Below, piece after piece: positions 44,409 to 54,569 of a DNA stretch of 64,000 bases. The position numbers and the translations under genes are program-made. The notes under the pieces are model-generated. The model was not told where the DNA came from and made no database searches. It saw only the letters and a list, made by a program, of their open reading frames with translations. Each line of letters opens with the position of its first letter. The first letter of the stretch is position 1. Source of the DNA: Paramarasmius palmivorus (Eukaryota > Basidiomycota > Agaricomycetes > Agaricales > Marasmiaceae); the NCBI GenBank assembly GCA_037176845.1, contig JAYKXP010000004.1, positions 124,001 through 188,000 on the forward strand, written 5' to 3'.

Positions 44409-45349
44409 ATGAGCGACGAAGACGAGGTCATTGCTTCCTTGACCGTACGCTATTCGAACAAGCTACCACTTCACCTGCACCAGTTTCCACTCCTTACTCG
44501 ACCTCTTCAAGTTCCCCCTTCAGCGGCGGCGGCAGGAAAACGCATATCGGCCCGTATCAAACCAAATGCTCGAAAACTAGAAGTGCACGTCCCTGCAGAT
44601 ACGCGTCCGGAGGTGTGGAATAGTCAACGGGGGCTTGAACTTGGTGCAGCGCAACAGGAAGATGACCGTGAAAAGAACCAAGAGCAGAAAGGAAAGGAAA
44701 GGGAGGCGGAACCACGGTTGTCGGAGATTCGTTTGACTAGTGAAGAAATTGTTCAGAAGGGTGCATACATGCTTGGGATTGTTAGAGATGGTGAGTATCT
44801 TGATTTTTATGCCCTTTATGGATACGTTCCAACGTCCGTGTAACACCAGGAGAGCTACATTTACATCCAATCTCCCAAACGCACCAATTCCGCCCAACAT
44901 TGTCGTATTTAGATGTTCTTTCTCGAAAAAACAGGCGTCGAGGGGTTGACTCTGACTCTGATTCTGACGATGGTCCTCCTCCTGATCCTGATGAACCGGC
45001 ATCGGCACCTGTCCCAAAGAAAGAGAAGAAGTCGACTTCCGGTGAAACAAGAGAGATCCAAGTTTCCGCGAGGAAAGCGGATGACAAGGGCGGTCTTGCA
45101 CAACTCTCCGCAGTAAGAAGGGAGATGCTTGCAGCCATAAGAGCAGAAGAAGATGAAGAATGGGCACCGCTACAGTTCTCTGATGTTACTGTAAGTCTTT
45201 GGTCAAATTTTTTCGTATGATTCATATCTAATGCTCTTCAGACGCTGGATTCGGAGGAAGCGTTCGAAAACCTATTTTCCCAAAATTCTGAGGAACTTGC
45301 TTGTAAATCAGACTTGTCAACGTTTTTAAAAGATATAAAAGGATTGTAA
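44409..45349 (+). CDS. RPC37: RNA polymerase III subunit Rpc37 (RPC5 homologue)
   Basis: Three exons: 44409-44790, 44850-45190, 45242-45349; 276 residues. Family features: the acidic start MSDEDEVIASLTVRYSNKLP, LHLHQFPLLTRPL, ARIKPNARKLEVHVP, then GLELGAAQQ, EIRLTSEEIVQKGAYMLGIV and GELHLHPISQTHQFRPTLSYLD. The C-terminal acidic region carries LSAVRREMLAAIRAEEDEEW. Rpc37 pairs with Rpc53 in a TFIIF-like subcomplex of RNA polymerase III and acts in initiation and termination on tRNA and 5S genes. Length agrees with the yeast protein. Confidence 0.88.
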
Positions 45350-45458
45350 TACTTTTGGGGTGATAGACCTTTTGGCACAGGCGTGGGATAGATGGCTGGT
45401 TCGTTTCGACAGGCTTCTTCGGACCTTTCTTTTGCTCTTCCACCATTCTACCAGCTCC

Positions 45459-48400
45459 ATGAGTATGCACGCTTTGGGGAATAGATCCGACGAATGTAAT
45501 TTTACGTTTGCGCCGTCTCAGGACTTGTCGCCTCAATCTCAAAGCGCCGACGGTCTTCCACTTGCGATACAAACTATCATGCATACGACTGTTCCCGAGA
45601 TTTCTGAGGTTAGTCTCATTCTGTTTCAGTACCGTTTTCTGACATAGACCGTTAGGACTCTCGAAGACGCGGTCTCATCGTAAATGCAGGAAACACAATC
45701 ATCACGTTTCTGAACACCATCTCAGCTCTGCGGCAAGATCGACAGGCATTGATTCCGCACTATTTAGTCCTGAGTAAGCCTTAATGCATTAATGCTTCCA
45801 AAGTAAAACTTATGATTCATGTCTTTCTTCTAGTGCAGTCCCGCTTTCTCGCCCAAGTGTTTACTCAACGAAAATATTTCCGGCGAATAGCAACGAAAGA
45901 ACTGCTTCACGACATGGACGATTCATCCACCGTTGTACTCAGCTGGTGTGATGTCTTACTTGCAAAACTATCGGACGTGACTATACTTCTCGTCGGTGAA
46001 TCAGATTTAGAAAAGCATCCTAACACCGAGGCTGCCTTTCTTATGAAGCAGCAGGAACAGGATAGTCTTATGGCAGCCTCCCAGTTGCCGGGCTAGTTTC
46101 TTCTTTGCATTCCTCGCCCCGCGTCGCTGATATGCCTTTTCTTAGACACTTGGTCTTCCATCACAGATGTACTTGCAGAAATGCATTATTCTCCCGCCGC
46201 CAAGCGGATCACCCTTCGGATACTGTTTGGAGTGTTTTGCATTGTCCCGCGTGTAATAGGCGGTAATCCGTGGAATGGACCACAAAGGTAACAGGATATG
46301 ATCTGCAAGCAAATCACCATATCAAGCTTTATACAGCATTCCGTATACCGAGCTTCTGCGAACAACAGAGCAATACGCACTACAACTATCAGCAAACCTT
46401 GACGAAACATGTTCCAATGTGTCTGAACGTAGCCGGCAGTGCTTTTCCATGCTTATAGTACTTTATGCGGTAAGTGTACCCTCGCCCAGGAAGATTTTGT
46501 ACCAACATGTCACGTACTAGGCATCAGATACAGAGCGCCGCCGGAGTCAAGTCGATTCTCCATTACGTCCTCGCACACTGGCCAGCTTACTAGATCTACT
46601 ACATATCATTCTGCAGAATGATAATGTGCTGTCGAGTGACGTGACCTCGCTATCGATGCCCATCGAGCAGCTGGATATAGCTCAAGCAATACTCTTGCGA
46701 TGGAGACCAGCAGTACTTTGGTGCTGGCAGACATGGAACGACAGCAGGGTCGCGAACATAGACTGCGTTGTGTGGCTAGTGAGTACTACTGCTCCTTTAT
46801 CGACAAAATGAATTACAAATCGAACAGACATTAAAATGGCTATACCATTGTACTGGCGATGGGCCTACTGGCAACACCCCAGCATCGGATTATATGTATG
46901 CTGACGATATTCCGTTAGCTGATCCTGCGGCGTGCTGTAACGCAATGCTAGTAGGTGTTCCCGGTCCGAGATCTGAATCACTCGAATTACATTTCTCCTC
47001 AGTTCGTTTTGCGCGATATCGCAATGACACAAGTAGCCACATCTTCTCCGATTTGTGCTTCGCTTCCCTGTCTGGTCGCACGGACTGTCAACGTGCTGCT
47101 GCAAGTACTGCGCAATGACTTTGCCAGGTCAACATCCCAAATTTCCTCCACAGCCCTTCAAGAGATAATTCGACATTTCCTGAGTATCTTTGTCTCGCTT
47201 GGCAGTGACGAGGACGAGGAACTGCTGCTGCAAGGTAAGCATTTTGATTCTCATAGCAATTGACTGACGCTTCCATTCTGTCAGTCAAATACAACATCCT
47301 GGAGGCCTCAACCCTTGTAGCTCCTTCAATCGTGTCTGATGCTATCAGCAAATTGACGCAAGATTCAAAGACTGCCTTTGCACAAAAGGTGGAAGATGGT
47401 AAATATCGTGTCATCTCTCCGCAAACCGATCGCTGATACATAATGCAGTCATGTTCAGAACGCGAAGGTGAGGCTTTGCATCGATATAAGATGTGAACTC
47501 AGCCTTGGATTAGGTCTCTCAGTCAAAAGCATGCTAAAGAGCGCCAATCTATGGGAACCCTTCAAGTCAACATCGAGTTCATCTCATTCGTGTGGCACCA
47601 CACTGGACGAGAACATCTCCATCCGCAATCCCTTGCACCGTTTATGCTGTCCCTTCTTGGTGTCCTGCGGGGCACCGAATCACGTACAAGACACAGCTGC
47701 CTTTTCAACACGTTTACGACGTGTTTCTCGATACTCGATCTCCATATAAGCACGGCGCTTGGACATGACCGAACAGCCGAGTTCTGGGGGGCCTGCTTGA
47801 AGGTCGGGAGCTCTAATCTTCCTGTCAGCGGCAAGTATTAGTTTTGGTTAGTCCATTCTATTTTGAACTAATGCCGTCTTCAGGAACATTTGCCTACTAC
47901 ATCGTGACCTCTGGATCACTCATGGATCCCGTCCTCTGCGCCCAAGCGTTTGATCATCTCCGTGGTACATTGTGCCTCATTATTAGTGGAGATTTACTGG
48001 AAAAAGAAAGGCCTTTCGCGTTGTTGATATCGTCATCCATTTGCCTAGCTCTCATTCGACTGATACGGGGATCACCCATTGCTGGTGAGAATGGCTTCCC
48101 GCTCCAAATCAAGCATAGGCTAAAGAGTCATGATTTAGCTATTCACATCTCTGCGTCGCCATGGAACGCCAGCTTCTCAAACAAGCTCAATTCCCTATTG
48201 CTGGAACCTGATTCGCAGTCCGGATGCTATCGATCAGTGTTGAAGGATAGAATCGGTCCAATGGCTAAGCAACTTCAGAATTTGGTGGGCATTCATTCAG
48301 CACGATCAAGTGCTTCTCACCGTCATTTTGACAGATTGCGCGTGATGGGAATTGTTCTAATGTGAACTTTGTATGTTTACTTTGGTGTTGAAACGCGGGT

Positions 48401-48534
48401 TTCTAACGAGCATGCAAGAATGAACAGCTCCCTGGATTCCGTTTGATTATGTATGGACATGGCGAGGACCGATCACTGGCGATGATTCCTATGAAGTAGT
48501 GGTAGCTTCAAGTTCAACCAATCCAGCTGTCTAA
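45459..48534 (+). CDS. Uncharacterised 781-residue helical protein, 14 exons
   Basis: Exons: 45459-45608, 45656-45773, 45834-46064, 46146-46287, 46337-46469, 46521-46778, 46828-46950, 47003-47234, 47285-47398, 47449-47467, 47514-47780, 47852-48284, 48335-48353, 48428-48534. All phases agree, so I treat it as a real, intact gene although no exon is long. The protein is rich in Leu and alternating helices, as in HEAT- or ARM-like proteins: ILFGVFCIVPRVIGG, LASLLDLLHIILQND, ARTVNVLLQVLRND, EIIRHFLSIFVSLGSDED, LAPFMLSLLGVLRGT. It ends PWIPFDYVWTWRGPITGDDS. I recognise no family. The introns at 46065-46145 and 48354-48427 use weak donors and are the shakiest joins; a second frame opening MAGSFRQASSDLSFALPP at 45392 may belong to the true N-terminus. 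Confidence 0.6.
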
Positions 48535-48811
48535 TGGGATTCACCCTGTCTGTAACGCGAAATGGAGAGTTTTACTCTGGCGCTAGACAAACGAACGTCG
48601 CCGGCAAACTCCAAACGCCTGCGCTATTACTACTTTCAATCGAAATCGAATCTGGTAAATATACGGGGAAAGATGTGATATGTGTGATGAGCCTAAAAAT
48701 CAGTATTCTGCTTACTAAGACGAGGAAAGGCAGCCCAACGGACTTTCTACCTTTACTTGCTACTCTCAGGACAGCGTCCATTGCTGTCATTTTCGATCCT
48801 TCTTCTACCAA

Positions 48812-49954
48812 ATGCTCGCTCAGAGGCCATTCAATCCACGACGAAGATCACAATCTGCCTCAACCGCTTCATCTCATCGCACCTCAGCCGAATCTTCCAA
48901 ACGGAGAGCTATAAAAAGGGCGAACCCAAACTTTTTTTATGGTCCTGAATCCAAAATCGCATTCAAGAGAGATGCAGAACCCTGGAGGACAAAAAGTAGA
49001 AGAAGAGATACGTCGGTAGGTTCCAATGCACATACAAGTGACGCCATCGTCTCCTAATCAAACTTTTTTTTCTAGTCATCTGCGCTCAGCTCGGACGACG
49101 AGCTACAAGACGATGACCATGATATGGCTAGCGATGACTGTATCATGACCAGCGCGCCCACACCCACCCCTGCATTTGCAGCTACCTCCGCCGAATTTCA
49201 TCTCTTCCCTCGCCATAATGCCCGACCGCTGCATCGGTCATCCAACACCGCCACCATATACAATAGCCATCAAGACGCGCCTCCTTCGTATGCCGAGTTG
49301 ACTCGACTTCGATCTAACGCGTTTTGGGAACTCCAAAGAAGTGTAATGGAAAACGAAATCGGTTTTGTCTCGCGCATGCGCGACTACGAGCAGTCACGGT
49401 CCAGGGCAGACGCGTACAAAAAGGTCAAAGATGCTCAGAAACGAGGGAGAAAACGTTTCTCTCTCATATCATCGAGCAGAAAATTTGTTCCTGCCCAAGA
49501 CGAATCCGATGATGACGTCGACATCCAACTATATTCTGGTGGCCTTTCTCAGCCTTTCTTCTCCAGGGCGACCCGAGAACAGTCTTCGAGCTCAGGTCAA
49601 CTTAGGGCTCGCTCTGCACCCGGTGGCGAGCGATGCTCTTCCCCATCGAGTTCCCTATATGTAACAGACGACGAGCTCCATAAACCACAGCCAACGGACA
49701 GCCACGCGTCACATACTTCCCCACCCCAATATCCAACATCACCGACAGGATTAAGTTCCTCCAACACTTCCGTCACCTCCTCCTTGAACCCCGTCATTCC
49801 AAGTATGCCGTCGTCTCGCTCCGAAAAGGCGATTGCGGCTCTTACTTTGGCTCTGGCCAATGGTTCTGGCGGTATAAACGATTATGAAGCTCTCAGATCA
49901 CTTGAACCAGTGTTGGCGTTGGATGATAGTCATATTGGAGACATGTGGCAATAG
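48812..49954 (+). CDS. Disordered hypothetical protein
   Basis: Two exons, 48812-49015 and 49076-49954; 360 residues. It is basic at the start (NPRRRSQSAS, KRRAIKRANPNFFYG), has an acidic patch (SDDELQDDDHD), then one likely ordered helix (about 135-185: APPSYAELTRLRSNAFWELQ, then FVSRMRDYEQSRSRADAYKK) and a Ser/Pro-rich tail. A PPSY motif (PPxY-like) precedes the helix. No family recognised. The 277 bp upstream hold an open frame on the same strand that I take to be promoter or leader. Confidence 0.65.
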
Positions 49955-50266
49955 GTCAAGCTAGTGACTCGTTCTTGCATCCCCATCCCATTCCTCATTC
50001 ATCTTACCATGAACTTTTTGTATTAGGAGCCTTCAATCTTTCTTTCACGAAATCAACTGCACAATGTACCATATGTACGAGACAGGTTTGCTTCGTCGTC
50101 TGTCGACTGACATGATTCTACTGCTATATTCCGTGTATCATATCATTATAAAGTAATTACTGGTATCGGGCAATTCCCACAGAGTATATCTCTCCAAGAT
50201 ACAAACGACCTTCAGAATAGAAGAAGCATAATTACACTAAATAGTCACTGTAGTCCCATATCATGA
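49955..50266. other. Intergenic between converging 3' ends
   Basis: AT-rich 3' flanks of the disordered-protein gene and the J-protein gene; nothing recognised. Confidence 0.5.
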
Positions 50267-51202
50267 TTAAAGGGCTGACCCGAGAACTTTCATGGCCAGA
50301 GCGCGTAGAATCTAGGTCCAAGTTAAGAAACTATGTCCAAACAGGGTAGACATGCGCACCTCGGCTTTCTGAGCACCTCCGAGCTGACTGAATACTGCCG
50401 CGACACTCTTCCCTTTGGCGTCGCGTATAGCACCTAGACGATTGCCTGCATATGCACCGAGCATTGACCCAAGAATATTGGCAACGATAAATCCAATGCC
50501 TGCGCCGCAGACAGCTCCCAACCACGCCCACCATGGTGCACGTCTCTCAACTTCAGGTCTTAATAGCTACCGGTGGCCGTGAATGAAAAAGACACCGTCA
50601 GCATACGTGGTTTAATTTCGACAAAACGTGGGACACACCTCTTCGAAAACATTTGCGAAGGTTTCCTCAGCATCTGGGCGCTGCGCGTCATTACCAGCTC
50701 CACCGGCAGTTGACCCCGCACTGTTGCCAAACATGCCCATAAACTGACTGAAGAAATTGGTAGATGATCCTGGGTCTCCACTTCTGTCATTGGAGGCCCG
50801 AGAGGCGTAAAGACTATCGTATTCTTTCCGGCGAGTGCCATCCGACAAGACGTAGTATGCATCAGCAATTGCCTATTAATCATCTAATTAGCGAAGAATA
50901 TGGTCCGGAGTTCACAGACATACTTGGAATCTTTCAGTCGCTCTCTGTTTCTCTGCGGGAAAAGAACGTATAGAATATGAGAAAAAGGTGCGAAAGCACT
51001 GAGGAAGAAAGAAAAACCTGTTGGTGTAGCATTGACGAGCCTATCTGGATGGGTTCTACACATACAGTAATTAGTATCATATATGACTGGTCTCTAAACT
51101 TGTAAACCTCAAAGACTCCTTCTTATATGCTTGACGAATTTCGTCCTGTGTTGCAGTCTTGGAGATGCCGAGTAGTTGATAATAGTCAGGAAACGAGGAC
51201 AT
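50267..51202 (-). CDS. J-domain co-chaperone with C-terminal membrane segment
   Basis: Six exons on the minus strand: 51202-51108, 51055-51018, 50952-50924, 50872-50639, 50566-50360, 50311-50267; 215 residues. The J domain occupies residues 3-72 (DYYQLLGISKTATQDEIRQ, the HPD triplet at 34-36, then AIADAYYVLSDGTRRKEYD). There is no Gly/Phe or zinc region, so it is a class C DnaJ. A Gly/Ser-rich linker leads to a hydrophobic, Gly-rich segment (about 146-172: WLGAVCGAGIGFIVANI, GSMLGAYAGN), which looks like a membrane hairpin. J proteins stimulate Hsp70 ATPase; the membrane location suggests recruiting Hsp70 to an organelle surface. Exons 2 and 3 are only 38 and 29 nt. Confidence 0.85.
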
Positions 51203-51328
51203 GGTGGATGTTGGAAACGTTCATGGTGTGACGTCAATGGCGTTATAAGCACCTTCCAAAATTAGCAAGTGTACTACCTGCGCTATACTAAAAATGTCTG
51301 TATCATTGAGTGCATAACAATCGTACAG

Positions 51329-53936
51329 CTATCTATTAGTCCTACTACTATTGAATTGAGGCGGGGGTCGAGGTCGCTCGTATGCAGCAGATTCTAATTC
51401 TCCGTCTGTATTCGGAGGCCGAGGGCCACTAATTTGGAGTCGCGGCCCAGAAGGGAGAGCGTACCGTCCCCTGAAAGGTCTTCTGGGGACTGAGGAATCA
51501 GGGCTCAGAGATTGAGCACCTGCTGCGAGTGGGGAGGAAACTGATGGTAAGGACGTCACATTCCCCAGCAAGAGGGGTTTGAGGGCTGGAGGCCCATAGG
51601 TTCTGGGGGGTATCGTTTGCTCCTGCTCCTCCTGGTCTGGGACGCTACTTGGGTTTGACAGAGTAGCGGTGTCGACTATGACTGGCCGTAAGGATTGTTT
51701 TGACCTTGCAGTCATGATTGTAGTTGTTTCGTCTTCTGATTCAACATCACTTAGGCTCGGCGCATTGCGGTTGAACGAGCTCGTCGGTCTATGCCCAGCA
51801 ACAGCAGGAGCTGTGAGATCTAATGACAATATTAATTAGTGAGAAAAAGATACAGTAAGATCTCTCACCTCCGATGAAGGAAGTAACATCATATTGGGTC
51901 CCTGCAGAATCGAACCGACCGCGCTGACGTGTGGGCGAGTTCGGTACGGAAATAGGCGGTCCACCAAGTGCCTCCGATATGGGATCAGATAGCGTCCCTC
52001 TGTGAAGTGTTGTAGGTGCGCGTTTTGAACGAACAGTTGCAAGTGACTGCCGAGCAGAAAATGGAGGGGCATCATCTACTGATGGCCGCGGGGGTTCTGG
52101 GAAACGACTGAGGAGCGAGAGCTCGCTAGGAGTTGAGCTATGGGTGCTGTATGTGCGTCCAGTTAATGTGCTGGAGAGTGCTGGCCGGGAAGGACCCGAT
52201 GAACGAACGCGCTGATCTGAGTCTAAATCTGGGCCTAGTTCACTGGACGGCGCCGTAGACGTGGAAAATAGTCGCAAGGTAGCGATACTTTTGTCGAGTT
52301 CATTCTGCTGTCTGAGTAGTTCCTCGATTGAGTTCAGGCTCCCTTGCGGAGATACTCTACCCGTAGATTCACGTTGTTCGTTGCGAGAATTCAGGTTTAC
52401 GATGCCATCCAACCCATAGACAGGAGAATCTGCACCAATTCTCGAGTCTTCCCGGGGTTTCATTGGAATGGACAAGCGTGAACCTCGGTCTAACCCATAA
52501 TAAGAGAAGGAAATCGTCGAACGGCGCCTTTCGGGGGGCACAAGTGACGATGCCAACAAATCTCCGCCTGGTTCTTCGTCTGGAGGTTCTATGACCGGTG
52601 GTGGAGGTCGAGTCTGTTCTGCGCTTGTGACATTATTCTCCGGTCCTGTGTCATTCTGCGTTCCTATGGTATCGCCTGGCTGCGTCTGCGCAGGCCCTAG
52701 TTCTGGATCGTCCCGGTTCACCAACCACCGAATTCCACTCGGAGGTCGTCCCGAGCTACGCCGTGCAAAAATCCAGGACGACAATCGCGAATTATCGGAC
52801 TGCCTCGACCTACGGACTTCCCTTATATTGTTGCCATAAACTTCTTCTCCAACAAAGGGTGGTGGGTCATTGGTGGCGGGTGTTTGAATGGGCGATTTCC
52901 AAGGTTTCTCGTCCGTGGAGACCACATATGACGCTGTATTGGGTCCTCTTGACCGAGCTGGCCGAACGGGCATCTTGTAGAATGATATTATCAAGATAAA
53001 GAGCATCAGGACATAAAGCTCCACGGCCTGCAGAAACCGGCCCAGAGTGGTTTCGGTAAAAAGAACTAAAACAAATCAATTCAGGTTGCAACGACAAAGA
53101 CCAAAAAAACTTACACAGTAACAGCTGCCCTATGCCTAGTCCCAGGTTGATCACCAGCGCAAGCAAGGGTGCAATATAAGTGACGAGCACTCCCCATCTT
53201 GGCGTGCGGGGTGAAAGGAGAATGTTGAGAAAGATTTTGAGCAGGAATAACGCGGATACAATGATTTCGATAGCGGATTCGACCATGTAGACTATGCCAA
53301 ATTTCCGGATTGCGATGCGCCAAATGATCTGGAGAATTGGGATGGCAAGGGAAGCGGCGAGAAGACTCCACTTCAAGAAGAACCCAAAAATGCCCCATCG
53401 TTTCCAACTTGCACTATGAGCGTACTCCCGTGCATTGTAGAACCCTGGATCATCTAAGGCTGAAGGAGGTGGCTCCCCACGAGGCCGCTCTGCAATGAAG
53501 GTCCAAAAAAATAAGAAGCGGAATCCAACGGACAGTGCCAGTCCAACTTCGCGAGTATTGATGATAGCTGTGACAGAATCCATTCCGAGGCCTTGCTCCA
53601 CATTTGTTGCCCCACGAGCCAATATCTGGCTCAAGTCAAGTATTGCACCCGCAAAGGCAAAGATGGCTGATGCATAAAGGTATGCTCCTAGTCTGTAATA
53701 ATAGTTGCTAGGAATGACCTGCGTCGTTCAGGAATAACACTCACAAATTGATGCGCTTCATCACAAGAAAGAAGGTCGAAATGGCAAACGCTACAAGTCC
53801 AACACAAAAGAAAGGTATCTCTGAAAGCACCGACTCGATCTAGGGAATGGATGAGACTACGAATGCGAAGAGTTTTGCGGGAACGTACGGCGGAATCATT
53901 GCTAAGAACGAGCTTGAAGTTGTCCAACGAAGCCAT
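51329..53936 (-). CDS. Seven-transmembrane protein with long disordered cytoplasmic tail
   Basis: Five exons on the minus strand: 53936-53889, 53839-53745, 53692-53115, 53065-51869, 51819-51329; 802 residues. Seven hydrophobic spans lie within the first 310 residues: FCVGLVAFAISTFFLV, YLYASAIFAFAGAILDL, VGLALSVGFRFLFFWTFI, FGFFLKWSLLAASLAIPIL, AIEIIVSALFLLKIFLNILL, YIAPLLALVINLGLGIGQLLL and ELYVLMLFILIISFY. The remaining 490 residues are Ser/Pro/Arg-rich (RRSRQSDNSRLSSWIFARR, then PPERRRSTISFSYYG) and likely phosphorylated. The start was chosen at MASLDNFKLVLSND because it opens the first exon that joins in phase. No family recognised. Confidence 0.75.
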
Positions 53937-54569
53937 TGCTAGCTGGATTCCGGGTCGAAATCGAGTGAGGTCGAATAAATAGGGCTTGCCTGGGACGAAA
54001 ACGAACGATATCTTCAAGACAATCGGTATTGAGAAACGAATGGAAGGAAATAGTTGGAATGCTCCAGCTCAAGAGGAAGCTGCAGGATTGTTTGGCCTGC
54101 AACAATCCAGCTTGCAACCTATGCTAGGAGCAGCTTAGAATAAAGATGTGTCGAAGTTGAAAGTGGTATGGGCAGATGCCCTGCCAGAGAGGAAGAAGAC
54201 CAAGGGCTTTGATTTTTCGGCGTCAGTTCGAGATGGAGTTGCATGACAACGGTGACACCATCAAATTGAACTACTGTAATTGACCAGCGGAACACTTCAT
54301 CAGAACATTCCACGAAACAGATTGCTTCCTTGAATCTTGATTGAATCAGTCATCAGCACAGGGGAACCCATGGCCAAGTGGCAATGGATGATTCGGCTCT
54401 ATGTACAGTTTATGGGATGTGCAAGCATAGGTGCCTTAAAATTGATACATTCAATAACTAGTTCAGCCTGGAAGTCCATTAAGCACAGCAGATTGAAACA
54501 AAGCAGAGATCAGAGCAGTACAGTCCATAGATCCACCACGTCCTTTCATGATCGGATACAGTCCTCAAT
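53937..54569. other. Intergenic between the 7-TM and LIM genes
   Basis: 633 bp of promoter DNA for the 7-TM gene and 3' flank of the LIM gene. An open frame at 54337-54786 overlaps the LIM gene's end in antisense and has no family features. Confidence 0.45.

Noticed and set aside
48535..48811. Open frame 48534-48914 as a separate gene
   Set aside because: It overlaps the better-supported start at 48812 in another frame and shows no family features.
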